Below are positions 29,441 to 39,808 of a stretch of 60,000 nt of DNA, piece after piece. The position numbers were made by a program, and so were the translations under genes. Source of the DNA: Guyparkeria hydrothermalis (GTDB lineage Bacteria; Pseudomonadota; Gammaproteobacteria; Halothiobacillales; Halothiobacillaceae). The DNA lies in NCBI RefSeq assembly GCF_023555385.1, contig NZ_JAJSED010000001.1, positions 1,582,501-1,642,500 on the forward strand, in the 5' to 3' direction. The notes under the pieces were generated by a model. The model was not told the DNA's origin, ran no database searches, and saw nothing but the letters and a program-made list of their open reading frames with translations. Positions within the stretch are counted from its first letter, which is position 1, and every line of letters starts with the position of its first letter.

Positions 29441-31204
29441 TCACATCTCGTCCGGCGCGTTGACACCGAGCAAGGTCAGCCCGTTGGCCAACACCTGGCG
29501 CGTGGCCACGACCAGATTCAGGCGCGCGTTGCGCAGCGGTGCGTCGTCGCCAAGCAGGAAGGCATGGGCGTTGTAGTAACTGTGGAAGTCCTGGGCCAGG
29601 TCGCGCAGGTAGTGCACCAACTGGTGCGGTTCGTGGGCCTTCGCGGCCCGCTCGACCAGCGCCGGATACTGCGACAGGCGCTTGAACAGGGCCTGCTCAT
29701 GCGATTCGGTCAGCCGGGCGTAGGCTTCCCGGCCGGCCTCGGGCTCGTGCTCGAAGCCGCGCAGCGGCAGCTGGCGCAGCACCGAGGCGACCCGCGCGTG
29801 GGCATACTGGATGTAGTAGAGCGGGTTCTCGTTGCTCTGGCTCTTGGCCAGATCGAGATCGAAGTCGAGGTGCTGGTTGGCCGCGCGCATGACGTAGAAG
29901 AACCTCGCCGCGTCGTTGCCCACTTCCTCGCGCAGCTCGCGCAGGGTGACAAAGCTCCCCGAGCGGGTCGACATGGGTACCCGCTCGCCGCCGCGATAGA
30001 GGATCGCGAACTGCACCAGCGAGACGGTCAGCCGGTCGGCCGGCTTGCCCAGGGCGGTCATGGCCGCCTTCACCCGTGGGACGTAGCCGTGGTGATCCGC
30101 GCCCCAGATGTCGATCACCTCGTCGAAGCCGCGATCGAACTTGTCGAGGTGATAGGCGATGTCCGAGGCGAAATAGGTGGTCTGGCCATTGTCGCGGCGC
30201 ACCACCCGGTCCTTGTCGTCGCCGAAGTCGGTCGAGCGGAACCACAGCGCGCCGTCGCGCTCGTAGAGCAGACCCTCGGCCTCGAGCCGTTCGATGGCGC
30301 GCTCGACCAGACCGCGGTCGGCCAGGCTCTGCTCCGAGTACCAGTTGTCGTAGGTCACGCCGAACTCGGCCAGATCCTCGCGGATGTCCGAGAGGATCGA
30401 ATCCAGCGCGGCACGGAAGACGGTCTGGTAGTCGGCCTCGCCCAACAGCTCGCGCATGCGGCTGATCAGCGCGTCGATATGCCGTTCCTTGTCGCCATTG
30501 GGCGCATCTTCCGGCAGGTCGGCAAACACCTTGGCCGACGCCACGACGAGGCGGTCGCCGTGCTCGTCGGCGAGCGCCCGGGCGATGTCGAGGATGTAGC
30601 CCTCGGAGCGATAACCGTTGGAGGGAAACTCGATCGCCTCGCCACGCGCCTCGAGATAACGCAGCCAGACGCTGACCGCGAGGATGTGCATCTGCCGGCC
30701 GGCATCGTTGACGTAGTACTCGCGCTCGACATCGGCACCGACGGCCTCGAGCAGGTTGGCGACCACCGAACCGTAGGCCGCGCCGCGGCCGTGGCCGACG
30801 TGCAGCGGGCCGGTCGGGTTGGCGGAGACGAACTCCACCTGCACCCGCTCGCCCGCGGCGGCATCCGAACGACCAAAGCGCTCACCCTCCTCGAGGATGC
30901 GGTCGATCAGGGCGAAGGCCGCGCCCGCTTCGACGAAGAAGTTCATGAAGCCGGGACCGGCGATCTCGATCCGGTCGACGCCCTCCGTTCCGGCGAAGGC
31001 CTCGACGATGCGCTCGGCAATCGCCCGCGGCGGCTGCTTCATCGGCTTGGCCAACTGCATCGCGAGGTTGCTGGCGAAATCGCCGTGGGCTGAGTCCTTC
31101 GGTACGGTCAGCACGGGCTGAACCGCCACCTCGGCGGGCAGGTCACCGTTATCGACGAATTGCTGGCAGATGGCCTGGAGACGTTGTTCGATTACAGCCT
31201 TCAC
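29441..31204 (-). CDS. argS: Arginyl-tRNA synthetase
   Basis: A class I synthetase charging tRNA-Arg, 587 residues. The HIGH-type motif is HVGHGRG in [21 protein letters not shown]-like context (about residue 130); the second signature region is [11 protein letters not shown] (about 412), the usual degenerate KMSKS replacement. The C-terminal anticodon-binding domain ends LGVNAPDEM. The start is GTG at 31204, since no ATG is near and the N-terminal sequence fits. It leads a two-gene unit with the SPOR protein. Confidence 0.96.
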   Translation of the reverse strand: MKAVIEQRLQAICQQFVDNGDLPAEVAVQPVLTVPKDSAHGDFASNLAMQLAKPMKQPPRAIAERIVEAFAGTEGVDRIEIAGPGFMNFFVEAGAAFALIDRILEEGERFGRSDAAAGERVQVEFVSANPTGPLHVGHGRGAAYGSVVANLLEAVGADVEREYYVNDAGRQMHILAVSVWLRYLEARGEAIEFPSNGYRSEGYILDIARALADEHGDRLVVASAKVFADLPEDAPNGDKERHIDALISRMRELLGEADYQTVFRAALDSILSDIREDLAEFGVTYDNWYSEQSLADRGLVERAIERLEAEGLLYERDGALWFRSTDFGDDKDRVVRRDNGQTTYFASDIAYHLDKFDRGFDEVIDIWGADHHGYVPRVKAAMTALGKPADRLTVSLVQFAILYRGGERVPMSTRSGSFVTLRELREEVGNDAARFFYVMRAANQHLDFDLDLAKSQSNENPLYYIQYAHARVASVLRQLPLRGFEHEPEAGREAYARLTESHEQALFKRLSQYPALVERAAKAHEPHQLVHYLRDLAQDFHSYYNAHAFLLGDDAPLRNARLNLVVATRQVLANGLTLLGVNAPDEM

Positions 31205-31402
31205 GGGCGGGCGGACCCCTTGGTATGAGAACGGTCGATGGGCTCCGGTGCGGGCACCGGCATATCAGACGGAACGCGACAGTTTAGCGGCAAGCGTCCG
31301 CCCAACCAACCGCTGACTGCCGGCAGCGGCGGACACGGCCGGTAGCAACCTGCTAAAGTTTGCGCCAATAATTTCGAGCGTTTTACTGAGAGAAACCCCG
31401 AC

Positions 31403-32017
31403 ATGGCAGCCTTGCACGAGGACGACTTTCCCGAAGCGGTCGGCGCGGACGAAAAGCGCGTCGACAACATCGCCGGCGCGGTCAAGACCATTCTTGCCGA
31501 ACTGGGCGAGGACACCGGCCGCGAAGGCCTGACTGATACGCCCAGACGCGTGGCCAAGGCGCTGCTCTACCTCACCCAGGGGCTGGATCAGCGTCTGGAG
31601 AACGCGATCGGCAACGCCCTGTTCGAGTCGGACAACGACGAGATGGTGGTGGTGCGCAACATCGAGTTCTTCAGCCTGTGCGAGCACCACATGCTGCCAA
31701 TCATCGGCCACGTCGACATCGGCTACCTGCCGCAGGGCAAGGTGCTGGGGCTGTCCAAGCTGGCGCGGATCGTCGACCTTTACGCCCGGCGCCTGCAGAT
31801 TCAGGAAAACATGACCCAGCAGATCGCCGAGGCGGTCGAATCCGCCACGGACGCCGCGGGAGTGGCTGTCCAGGTGCGGGCGGCACACATGTGCATGGCG
31901 ATGCGCGGCGTGGAGAAGGTCGAGTCGGAGACGGTCACTTCGCGCATGACCGGCCAGTTCCGCGAGAGCGCCGCCACGCGCAACGAGTTCCTGCAGCTGA
32001 TCGGGCGCCGGGGCTGA
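31403..32017 (+). CDS. folE: GTP cyclohydrolase I FolE
   Basis: FolE makes 7,8-dihydroneopterin triphosphate from GTP, the first step to folate and, through QueD, to queuosine. Zinc and active-site sequences [21 protein letters not shown] (in parts; around residue 92) and [12 protein letters not shown] (around 160) are intact, so this is the zinc-dependent type. 204 residues is normal. folM follows 4 bases after the stop. Confidence 0.96.
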   Translation: MAALHEDDFPEAVGADEKRVDNIAGAVKTILAELGEDTGREGLTDTPRRVAKALLYLTQGLDQRLENAIGNALFESDNDEMVVVRNIEFFSLCEHHMLPIIGHVDIGYLPQGKVLGLSKLARIVDLYARRLQIQENMTQQIAEAVESATDAAGVAVQVRAAHMCMAMRGVEKVESETVTSRMTGQFRESAATRNEFLQLIGRRG

Positions 32018-32021
32018 CCCG

Positions 32022-32750
32022 ATGAGCCGGCAGACCATCCTGATCACCGGCGTCACCCGCCGGGTGGGCGCGCACCTCGCCGAGCACCTGCTGGATGCCG
32101 GCCATCGGGTGATCGGCACCTACCGACACGAGACCGATGCCCTCAAGACGCTGACCGGCAAGGGCCTGATCGCCATGCCGCTCGACCTGCTCGAACGTGA
32201 CCGGCTGGCCGGTTTCGCCGACATGGTGGCCAACTGGACCGACCGGCTCGACCTGATCGTCCACAATGCCTCCATCTGGCACGGCGACGAAGACTGCGCC
32301 GCCGACCCGGCGCTGGCCACGGCCATGTACACGGTGCATGTCACCAGTCCGATCGAGCTGACCGAAGCGCTACAGCGCAGCCTGCCCGCACGCACCCGCG
32401 ACGACGGCCGGGCCGATCGACAGGTGGTGTTCCTGACCGACGCGCACATCGACGAGGGCGACCCCCATCACATCCACTACATCGCCTCAAAGGCGGCAAT
32501 CGAGAGCTCGATCCGCTCGCTGGCGCTGCGCTACGCCCCGCACACGCGGGTCAACGCGATCGCACCGGGGCTGCTGATGTTCCACCCGGAAGACGACGCC
32601 GACTATCGCCGCCAACGCCTCGCCCGCCGGCTGCTGCCGTTCGAACCGGGTCCGGGCGTGGTCGCGGAGACCATCGACTACCTGATGGCCTGCCCGCTGA
32701 TCAATCAGGCGGTGATCCGCCTCGACACGGGGCGACGCTGGGGGAACTGA
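32022..32750 (+). CDS. folM: Dihydromonapterin reductase-like short-chain dehydrogenase FolM
   Basis: A 242-residue SDR. TGVTRRVGAHLAEHL is the Rossmann cofactor loop with an arginine, as in FolM and pteridine reductases; NASIWHGDED replaces the usual NNAG-type stretch; YIASKAAIESS is the catalytic Tyr-x3-Lys. Together with folE directly upstream, it most likely reduces dihydromonapterin or dihydrofolate to the tetrahydro form. General SDR activity on another pterin is the alternative. Confidence 0.87.
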   Translation: MSRQTILITGVTRRVGAHLAEHLLDAGHRVIGTYRHETDALKTLTGKGLIAMPLDLLERDRLAGFADMVANWTDRLDLIVHNASIWHGDEDCAADPALATAMYTVHVTSPIELTEALQRSLPARTRDDGRADRQVVFLTDAHIDEGDPHHIHYIASKAAIESSIRSLALRYAPHTRVNAIAPGLLMFHPEDDADYRRQRLARRLLPFEPGPGVVAETIDYLMACPLINQAVIRLDTGRRWGN

Positions 32751-32798
32751 GAGCCGACGGAGACGGGCACGACGCCACCCCCGCCTCTCTTGCCCTGA

Positions 32799-33593
32799 TC
32801 AATCCCACAGCCGCCGGCGCACCAGCGCCACGGCGACGTAGTAGGCAACCACGGCGAAGCCGGCCAGTACGGCGAGATGCACAAGCAGATGCTCGACGGG
32901 CTCGCCGACGATCAATGGCCGGATCACCTCGATCGCATGGGTCAGCGGCAGCAGCAATACCGCCGTCTGCAGCCACGCCGGCAGGGTCTCGATCGGAAAG
33001 AACACGCCGGAGAGCATGAACATCGGCGTGACGACCAGCACGAAGTAGTAGTTGAAGAAGTCGTAGTTGTCGGCGATCGCGGTCATGACAATCGCCGGGC
33101 CAGCGAAGGCCAACCCCAGCAGGAACACCACCGGCAGCGCCCACAGCGCCATCCAGCCACCCGGCACGGCACCAAGGAGCCCGGCGACGATCAGGATCGC
33201 CACGGCGCTCAGCAGCCCCTTGAAGGCCGCCCAGACGGTCTCGCCGAGGATGATGTCGTCGATATCCAATGGTGTCGCCAGGATGGCGTCGAAGGTCTTC
33301 TGCGGCACCATCCGCGTGTATACCGAATACATGCCCTCGAAGCTCACCGAGATCATCGCCGAGGACGCGACGATGCCCGAGGCGAGGAACACCAGATACG
33401 GCAACCCGCCGATATCCCCCACCAGCGCCCCCAACCCGATCCCCAGGCCCAGCAGGTAGATCACCGGCTCGCCGAAGTTGAGCACGATCGCCGGACCGAT
33501 CAGCTTGCGCCAGACGAGAAAATTGCGGGCAAATACCGCAAACGCTGCTCGTCTCGCCCGTGGCGGTTGCCAGATGGAACGCTTCATAGGCAC
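32799..33593 (-). CDS. ABC-2 type transporter permease (NodJ-like)
   Basis: A 264-residue permease with six hydrophobic helices, starting MPMKRSIWQPPRARRAAFAVFARNFLVW. The segment IYLLGLGIGLGALVGDIGGLPYLVFLASGIV and the later MFMLSGVFFPIETLP match the NodJ/DrrB-type ABC-2 permeases. The matching ATPase is encoded 136 bases upstream. Such pairs export lipids, drugs or modified oligosaccharides; the substrate is not evident. It converges on folM with 48 bases between. Confidence 0.88.
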   Translation of the reverse strand: MPMKRSIWQPPRARRAAFAVFARNFLVWRKLIGPAIVLNFGEPVIYLLGLGIGLGALVGDIGGLPYLVFLASGIVASSAMISVSFEGMYSVYTRMVPQKTFDAILATPLDIDDIILGETVWAAFKGLLSAVAILIVAGLLGAVPGGWMALWALPVVFLLGLAFAGPAIVMTAIADNYDFFNYYFVLVVTPMFMLSGVFFPIETLPAWLQTAVLLLPLTHAIEVIRPLIVGEPVEHLLVHLAVLAGFAVVAYYVAVALVRRRLWD

Positions 33594-33729
33594 CTCGACA
33601 AAGCGTCATGAGCCGAGCGAGTGCAAGGAGCCGCGCAGCGAGCGACGAGACATATCAAGCGGATAGGCGAGAAGCCAGCGAGCACGCGACGCCGCAACCG
33701 ATTGGTGCAATAGCTTTGCCGAGGTACCG

Positions 33730-34680
33730 TCATTCGCGGAGCTCCCGGCCGGTGAGATGCAGGAACACGTCCTCGAGCCCGGCGCGACGGTGGATGACGG
33801 TCAGGCCGTCGGGCTGGCCGAGGAAGTCGAGGATCGGTGCCGGCGCACGGGTGTAGACATAGACCGCCGTGCCGTGGCGCTCGACCCGCAACGCCATGGA
33901 GGTCAGCGTGGCAAACACCCCGTCGCTCACCGAACCGCGCAACTCGATCACGTCGGGCTCGACATGCCGCCGGATCAGCTCGCCGGGCGAGCCCTGGTCG
34001 AGGATGCGGCCGTGATCCATCACCACTAGCTCATCGCAGAGTCGTTCGGCCTCCTCCATGTAGTGCGTGGTCAGCACCAGCGTCACCCCGCGGGAACGCA
34101 GTTCGGCCAGACGCCCCCAGATGACGTGCCGGACCTGCGGATCGAGCCCTGACGTCGGCTCGTCGAGGATCACGACTTCCGGGTCGTTCACCAGCGCGCG
34201 GGCGATGGTCAGGCGCCGCTGCATGCCACCACTCAACTGGTCGACACGGGCATCAGCCTTGTGGGTCAGGTTGGCGAACTCCAGCAGCCGGTCGACCCGT
34301 CGCGCGACATCCTCTCGGGCCAGCCCGAAGAAACGCGCGTACATGAACAGGTTCTCCCGGACGGTGAAATCCGGGTCGAGATTGTCGCCCTGCGGCACCA
34401 GGCCAACACGTGCACGGATGGCCCGGGCCTCGGCCGGAAGCACGTTTCCCAGGACAGACAGTTCGCCGGCATCGAAATCCGACAGGCCCATCAGCATCTT
34501 CAGCGTGGTGGTCTTGCCCGCACCATTGGGCCCGAGAAAGCCGAAACAGCGCCCCGCAGCGATGTCGAATGAGACCTCGTCGACGGCACGCAGGTCACCG
34601 AAGCACTTGAGCAGCCCGCGCGCGGTGATTACCGGGCGGGAAGCGGCGGTCGGCGGCGATGAGCGTTCAGGTCTCGGCAT
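33730..34680 (-). CDS. ABC-2 type transporter ATP-binding protein (NodI-like)
   Basis: A 316-residue ATPase. Walker A GPNGAGKTT (about residue 47), the signature LSGGMQRRLTIARAL, Walker B VVILDEPTSGLDPQ and the switch histidine in LVLTTHYMEEAERL are intact; the C-terminal domain ends AGLEDVFLHLTG as in NodI/DrrA. The ATG at 34680 is preferred because upstream residues are not family-like and would overlap the sensor gene, though its ribosome site is weak. It pairs with the downstream permease. Confidence 0.9.
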   Translation of the reverse strand: MPRPERSSPPTAASRPVITARGLLKCFGDLRAVDEVSFDIAAGRCFGFLGPNGAGKTTTLKMLMGLSDFDAGELSVLGNVLPAEARAIRARVGLVPQGDNLDPDFTVRENLFMYARFFGLAREDVARRVDRLLEFANLTHKADARVDQLSGGMQRRLTIARALVNDPEVVILDEPTSGLDPQVRHVIWGRLAELRSRGVTLVLTTHYMEEAERLCDELVVMDHGRILDQGSPGELIRRHVEPDVIELRGSVSDGVFATLTSMALRVERHGTAVYVYTRAPAPILDFLGQPDGLTVIHRRAGLEDVFLHLTGRELRE

Positions 34681-34750
34681 GACACAACGGGATCCGGTCG
34701 GTGGCGGTCCGGGATGATGGTCGAAGGTCGGAGGCGTTGCAAACGCCTCC

Positions 34751-36955
34751 TCAGTCGTCCGGGTCGATCCGGGCGGCCACGCCAGCAATCAGGCTGAAGC
34801 GGCCGGTTTCGTCCCGGATCGGGGTGAGCGTGGTTCGCCACTCGGTCCGGCCGGCAGGCAGGTCAAGGGTTTCCCGATAGCGAATCGCGTGGCCGGCCTC
34901 GAGGCACTGGCGATACTGGGCCTCGACGTGGCGCGCGTTCTCGGGCGAGAGCATTTCCTCGGGCGTCGCGCCGGCCAGCGTTTCACGGGCCAGGCCGGTG
35001 GCCCGCTCGTGCGACGGGTTGCTGGCGAGGTAGCGGAAAACGCCGTCCGGCTCGACCCGGACCAGGAAAATCGCCTCCTCGACCCCCTCGACGATCGAAC
35101 GATACAGACGCTCGCTTTCGGCCACCTTCGCCTCGAGCGCCACGGTCTCGCGCGAATCGATCAACGCGCCGACCACGCGCTCGGGACGCCCCGACTCGTC
35201 GCGCAGCAGCCGGGCATGGTCCGTGACCCAGAGGGCACTGCCATCCGGACGCAGCAGGCGATAACGGCTGCGCTTGCTGTCGTTGGACCACTGCGAGAAA
35301 TCCGCCTCGGCCAGCGCCCGGTCGCGATCAGCGGGATGAAGGGTCTGCTCCCACCAGTCCGGCCCATCGATCAAGGCATCCGGCGTGTAGCCCAGGATTT
35401 CCTCGATGTTCGCACTGACGTATTCGAGGCGATCCGGCATGTCGGCAAGGTAGGTATAGATGACTGCCGGGCTTGCGGCGAGGAACGCGTCGAGCCGATC
35501 GCGCTCGGCCTGCGCCACCGCCGCGGCCCGACGTTCACGATCGACGTCCTGGAAGAACCACCACAGACGGCCCGGACCGCCCGACTCGTCTCGAATGGGC
35601 ACCACCTGCACCCGGAACCAGCCGGCACCGCCATGCAGGGCCGGCAGCTTGAGCGCGCCGTTCCAGCGTTCGCCGTGGGCGATGGCGCGCTCGAAGGCCT
35701 CGAGCTGCAAGCCGGTCAGGCCACGGCTCTCCCAGCCCAGCGGCTCGTCAGCATCTCTGGGCCCGAAGGTGCGACGGAACGCCTCGTTGGTGAGCAGCGA
35801 GCGCCCCTGCATGTCGGTGAGTTCGAGAGGCTGGGGGCTCAGTTCGAACAGGGCATCCCGCTCGGCCTCCGCCTGATCGACCACCACCATCCAGCGCGTA
35901 CGCTGCCAGCGGGAGAGCAGCCACAAGGCGAGCGTGGTCAGGGCGATGGCGACGATGACGGCTGTCGCCAGCGTCACCAGCCGCGATTCCATCGTGGCGT
36001 GCAGGTTCGTGATCGACTCGACCGCCACCACGCGGGCGGCCTTGCCGTCATCCTGTCCCACGACCGGAACCGGTCGCGAAACGGCCACCCAGTGCGCCCC
36101 GTTCGCCGCGAACTGCCAACGTGCGGACGGCGTGGCATCGATCAGGCCGAGGGCAGCCGACAATCCCGGGTGGTCGACAGCCGGGCCGTCAAGGTAGTAC
36201 TCGCCGCTACCTACAGGGGCGATGTCGCGCTTGTCGCGCACTTCTGCCCACATGTTCTCCTCGGCCAGTTCGGCGGGAAGCAACAACGCGGCACGCGCGT
36301 GCCGACTGGAGGAAAGGTAGCTGTCGATGGGCGCGATACCGGTCCCGACCTCGACGGTCCCGACCACCCGGCTGGAGCCGGCCGGGTTGGGCGCCCAGAC
36401 CGGTTCGACCGCACGGAAGCCGGAGTAGACCCGGCCGATCTCGAAACCGATTGCCCCCTCGCCGCGCCGATAGACATTCGCAAGCAGCGGTCGAAGCGAG
36501 GCCAGCTCGTCGCCGAACCGATCCGGGGCGTGTACGCGCAGGAAGCTGATCGCATCCGGGCCCAGGTGGAACTGCAGCACCCGATCCTCACCGTGGATCA
36601 GCTCGGTGGCGATCGGGGTGACCGCATGGGCCAGGTCGCGGCGCAGCTGGGCGGCCTCCTCGCCACCGCCACCGCCACCTTCGAGGGCGACCATGGCCTT
36701 CGCCCGGGACAGGAGATCCCGGACGCGCTCGTCGAGCGCCAGAATACGGGCGATCCGTGCCAGCTCGGCCTTGCGACTTTCCAGCGCGTAATCGGCGGTC
36801 TCGAGCAGCCGGTCGCCCCGCTCGACCACCGCCTGCTCGTACTCCTTCTGGATCGCCAGCCCGCCGAAGATACCCAGCGCCAGCCACCCCGCCAGCACCA
36901 TCAACCAAACACCACGCAGGCCTGGCCGCCGGGTGTGCACCATCGGTCGCGACAT
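34751..36955 (-). CDS. Membrane Cache/PAS sensor protein without recognisable output domain
   Basis: A 734-residue protein starting at the ATG with AAGGA 7 bases upstream. Helix 1 (about residues 14-36) and helix 2 (about 326-348) enclose a periplasmic double-Cache-like domain containing a six-glycine run. Three PAS/PAC units follow: about 370-490 (FELSPQPLELTDMQG), 500-625 (YTYLADMPDRLEYVSANIEEILGY) and 630-734. It ends DPDD right after the third PAC. No GGDEF, EAL, HisKA/HATPase, methyl-accepting or helix-turn-helix domain is present. It lies 70 bases ahead of the ABC-2 ATPase on the same strand. Confidence 0.85.
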   Translation of the reverse strand: MSRPMVHTRRPGLRGVWLMVLAGWLALGIFGGLAIQKEYEQAVVERGDRLLETADYALESRKAELARIARILALDERVRDLLSRAKAMVALEGGGGGGEEAAQLRRDLAHAVTPIATELIHGEDRVLQFHLGPDAISFLRVHAPDRFGDELASLRPLLANVYRRGEGAIGFEIGRVYSGFRAVEPVWAPNPAGSSRVVGTVEVGTGIAPIDSYLSSSRHARAALLLPAELAEENMWAEVRDKRDIAPVGSGEYYLDGPAVDHPGLSAALGLIDATPSARWQFAANGAHWVAVSRPVPVVGQDDGKAARVVAVESITNLHATMESRLVTLATAVIVAIALTTLALWLLSRWQRTRWMVVVDQAEAERDALFELSPQPLELTDMQGRSLLTNEAFRRTFGPRDADEPLGWESRGLTGLQLEAFERAIAHGERWNGALKLPALHGGAGWFRVQVVPIRDESGGPGRLWWFFQDVDRERRAAAVAQAERDRLDAFLAASPAVIYTYLADMPDRLEYVSANIEEILGYTPDALIDGPDWWEQTLHPADRDRALAEADFSQWSNDSKRSRYRLLRPDGSALWVTDHARLLRDESGRPERVVGALIDSRETVALEAKVAESERLYRSIVEGVEEAIFLVRVEPDGVFRYLASNPSHERATGLARETLAGATPEEMLSPENARHVEAQYRQCLEAGHAIRYRETLDLPAGRTEWRTTLTPIRDETGRFSLIAGVAARIDPDD

Positions 36956-37035
36956 GGATTCGTCCTTGTGCCGGTCTCGTTCCATCCGATCGATTATCAC
37001 GCATTTGGCGCCCAACGCCTATGCCCCGTAAGCAC

Positions 37036-37062
37036 AAAAAAACCCCGCCGAAAGGCGAGGTT
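37036..37062 (-). terminator. Terminator after fba
   Basis: Read on the minus strand: AACCTCGCC, TTTC loop, GGCGGGGTT and then a run of T; the stem contains one G-U pair. It sits between the fba stop and the sensor gene start, so it ends the carbon-metabolism transcripts. Confidence 0.9.
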
Positions 37063-37114
37063 ATCAAAGTCGTGGCTGACTGCCGGCTGGACCGGCAGTT
37101 GCATCGATCCGTGC

Positions 37115-38179
37115 TTAGCGGATCTTCTGCTTCAGGCTGCCCGACTCGTAGCGCTTGTACATCTCTTCCAGGGAGATCGGGCGGATCTTGGACGCCTGAC
37201 CGGCAGAGCCGAAGGCCTCGAAGCGCGCCTTGCAGATCGCCTGCATGCCGGCAGTGGCTTCCTTGAGGAATTTGCGCGGGTCGAAGTTCGACTTGTTTTC
37301 CTCGAGGTGCTTGCGGATGGCACCGGTGGACGCCATGCGCAGGTCGGTGTCGATGTTGACCTTGCGAACGCCGTGCTTGATGCCCTCGACGATCTCTTCA
37401 ACCGGCACGCCGTAGGTCTGGCCCATGTCGCCGCCGTAGTTGTTGATGATCTCGAGCCACTCTTCCGGAACGGAGGAGGAACCGTGCATGACCAGGTGGG
37501 TGTCCGGGATCCGCTGGTGGATCTCTTTGACGCGGTCGATGCGCAGGATCTGGCCGGTCGGCTTCTGGGTGAACTTGTACGCGCCGTGGCTGGTGCCGAT
37601 GGCGATCGCCAGGGCGTCACAGTCGGTCTTCTTGACGAAGTCGGCCGCTTCTTCCGGGTCGGTCAGCAGCATGTCCATGTCCAGCTTGCCTTCCGCGCCG
37701 TGGCCGTCTTCCTCGCCCATCTCGCCGGTTTCCAGCGAGCCGAGGCAGCCCAGCTCACCCTCGACGGAAACACCGCCGGCGTGCGCCATCTCGGTCACCT
37801 TGGCGGTAACGTTGACGTTGTACTCGTAGTCGGACGGGGTCTTCATGTCCGGCAGCAGCGAGCCGTCCATCATGACCGAGGAGAAGCCCGACTGGATCGC
37901 GCGCAGGCAGACACCCGGATCAGAACCGTGGTCCTGGTGCATGACGATCGGGATGTGCGGGTACATCTCGGTGGCCGCCTCGACGAGGTGACGCAGGAAC
38001 GGCTCGCCCGCGTACTTACGCGCACCGGCGGAGCCCTGCAGGATCACCGGGCTGTCGACTTCGTCGGCAGCCTGCATGATCGCGTGGATCTGCTCCATGT
38101 TGTTGACGTTGAACGCCGGCATGCCGTAGCTGTTCTCAGCGGCATGGTCCAGCAGCTGGCGAAGCGAAATGAGCGCCAT
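37115..38179 (-). CDS. fba: Fructose-bisphosphate aldolase, class II (Calvin-cycle subtype)
   Basis: A zinc-dependent aldolase joining DHAP and glyceraldehyde 3-phosphate; the long subtype also makes sedoheptulose 1,7-bisphosphate in Calvin-cycle organisms. [27 protein letters not shown] opens the protein (in part), [11 protein letters not shown] carries zinc and catalytic residues (about 80-90), and [12 protein letters not shown] lies in the second half. GAGGAGA precedes the ATG. 354 residues matches the CbbA-like subtype. It is last in the tkt-gap-pgk-pyk-fba series and has its own leader and terminator. Confidence 0.94.
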   Translation of the reverse strand: MALISLRQLLDHAAENSYGMPAFNVNNMEQIHAIMQAADEVDSPVILQGSAGARKYAGEPFLRHLVEAATEMYPHIPIVMHQDHGSDPGVCLRAIQSGFSSVMMDGSLLPDMKTPSDYEYNVNVTAKVTEMAHAGGVSVEGELGCLGSLETGEMGEEDGHGAEGKLDMDMLLTDPEEAADFVKKTDCDALAIAIGTSHGAYKFTQKPTGQILRIDRVKEIHQRIPDTHLVMHGSSSVPEEWLEIINNYGGDMGQTYGVPVEEIVEGIKHGVRKVNIDTDLRMASTGAIRKHLEENKSNFDPRKFLKEATAGMQAICKARFEAFGSAGQASKIRPISLEEMYKRYESGSLKQKIR

Positions 38180-38221
38180 AGTGCCTCTCCTCAAGTTGAA
38201 ACGTAGTTGCGAAACTGGGCT

Positions 38222-38252
38222 GTTTCCCGGCGGCTTGGACCGGCCGGGAAAC
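38222..38252 (-). promoter_or_regulatory. Stem-loop in the fba leader
   Basis: GTTTCCCGG/CCGGGAAAC (9 bp) with further inner CGG/CCG pairing, located 43 bases upstream of the fba start. No T-run follows on the minus strand, so it is unlikely to be the pyk terminator; it may stabilise or regulate the fba mRNA. Confidence 0.45.
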
Positions 38253-38273
38253 CGAAAATTCGATCAGCGCGAC

Positions 38274-38301
38274 AGCATACCCAGCGCACCCGGATATGCA
38301 A
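38274..38301 (-). promoter_or_regulatory. Candidate sigma-70 promoter for fba
   Basis: On the minus strand TTGCAT (38296-38301) and TATGCT (38274-38279) are spaced by 16 bases in the 150-base pyk-fba gap, ahead of the leader stem-loop. Matches to consensus are partial (about 3 of 6 and 4 of 6). Confidence 0.35.
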
Positions 38302-38329
38302 AATCGCTCCGACTCGCGACGAGACCGCG

Positions 38330-39808
38330 TCAGTCGACGGAAATCACGTCGCCGACACGCACGATCTTCATCGCGTTGGTGCCACCCATCTGGCCCATCA
38401 GATCACCCTTGGTGATGATGACCAGATCACCCTCGTCGAGCCGCTCCATCTGCTGCAGGCTCTCGAGGATCATGCGGTTCACCTCCGCATGGTCGGTCGA
38501 GGGAACCGGGAAGTGCACCGCCTGCACCCCGCGGTAGAGACTGACGCGACGCGCGGTCTCTTCGGCACGGGTGAAGGTGTAGATCGGGATGTCGGTATCG
38601 ACGCGCGACATCCACAGCGGCGTGGCACCGGATTCGGACAGGGCGACGATCGCCGCGACCGACAGGTGGTTGGCCGTGTAGATGGCGGAGTAGGCGATCG
38701 CCTGGTCGATCCGCTCGAAGGGCACGTCCAGCGGCGGCGCGCTCTTCTTGGCCTCGATCTGGTACTCGGCCCGATGACAGACCCGCGACATGGTCTCCAC
38801 CACGCGGACCGGGTACTTGCCCGCCGCGGTCTCCGCCGAGAGCATCACCGCATCCGTGCCGTCGAGCACCGCATTGGCCACGTCGAACACCTCGGCCCGA
38901 GTCGGGATCGGGTTGTCGATCATGGTCTCCATCATCTGTGTCGCGGTGATGACGGGACGGTTGAGCTCCTTGGCCATCTGGATGAAGGCCTTCTGCACAG
39001 CGGGCAGCTCGGCGTCGCCGATCTCCACGCCCAGATCGCCGCGGGCGATCATGATCGCGTCGGACGCCTGGATGATGTCACGGATGCAGTCGACCGCCTC
39101 GGCACGCTCGATCTTCGAGACGATGTGCGCACGGCAGCCGGCTTCCTGGAGCAGGCGACGGGCCTCGTGGATATCCTCGCCCGAGCGTGGGAAGGACACG
39201 GCGATGTAATCAACACCGATCTGGGCCGCGGACTTGATGTCGGCACGGTCCTTTTCTGTGATCGCCGGGGCAGACAGGCCGCCGCCCTGGCGGTTGATGC
39301 CCTTGTTGTTGGACAACGCACCACCCACGGTGACCGTGGTCTGCACCTGGTTGCCCTGGACGCGGTCGACCTTCAGGACGATCCGGCCGTCGTCGAGCAG
39401 CAGGATGTCACCCGGACGCGAGTCGGAGACCAGCGCCTTGTAGGTGATCCCGACCTTGGTCTCGTCACCGCCCTCGGGGTCGAGGTCGGCATCGAGGGTG
39501 AACGGCTGCCCCTTCTCGAGCTCCACCTTACCGTCCTTGAAGCGGTCGATGCGGATCTTCGGCCCCTGCAGGTCACCGAGGATCGCGACATAGCGACCTT
39601 CGGCGGCGGCCGCCTCACGGACCATGTCGGCGCGACGCTGATGGTCGGCCGCGCTGCCGTGCGAAAAGTTCATCCGCACGACGTCGATGCCCGCACGGAC
39701 CAGCTCGGTGATGGTGGCCAGGTCGTCGCTGGCCGGGCCCAGCGTCGCGACGATCTTGGTCCGTCGCTGCGCCGGCAGATGATCAGTGGAACCGTGCATG
39801 TTCGCCAT
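38330..39808 (-). CDS. pyk: Pyruvate kinase
   Basis: Pyruvate kinase converts phosphoenolpyruvate and ADP to pyruvate and [18 protein letters not shown] begins the barrel (about residue 15), [11 protein letters not shown] follows, and the signature [19 protein letters not shown] (about 250) is intact; the metal and substrate sequence [21 protein letters not shown] comes next (in parts). 492 residues is typical. The start overlaps the pgk stop by one base (TGATG), so it is coupled to pgk. Confidence 0.96.
   Translation of the reverse strand: MANMHGSTDHLPAQRRTKIVATLGPASDDLATITELVRAGIDVVRMNFSHGSAADHQRRADMVREAAAAEGRYVAILGDLQGPKIRIDRFKDGKVELEKGQPFTLDADLDPEGGDETKVGITYKALVSDSRPGDILLLDDGRIVLKVDRVQGNQVQTTVTVGGALSNNKGINRQGGGLSAPAITEKDRADIKSAAQIGVDYIAVSFPRSGEDIHEARRLLQEAGCRAHIVSKIERAEAVDCIRDIIQASDAIMIARGDLGVEIGDAELPAVQKAFIQMAKELNRPVITATQMMETMIDNPIPTRAEVFDVANAVLDGTDAVMLSAETAAGKYPVRVVETMSRVCHRAEYQIEAKKSAPPLDVPFERIDQAIAYSAIYTANHLSVAAIVALSESGATPLWMSRVDTDIPIYTFTRAEETARRVSLYRGVQAVHFPVPSTDHAEVNRMILESLQQMERLDEGDLVIITKGDLMGQMGGTNAMKIVRVGDVISVD

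Noticed and set aside
34889-38206. Very long plus-strand open frame (1,105 codons)
   Set aside because: It runs antisense across the PAS sensor and fba, both with clear domain matches. High GC keeps the opposite frame open.
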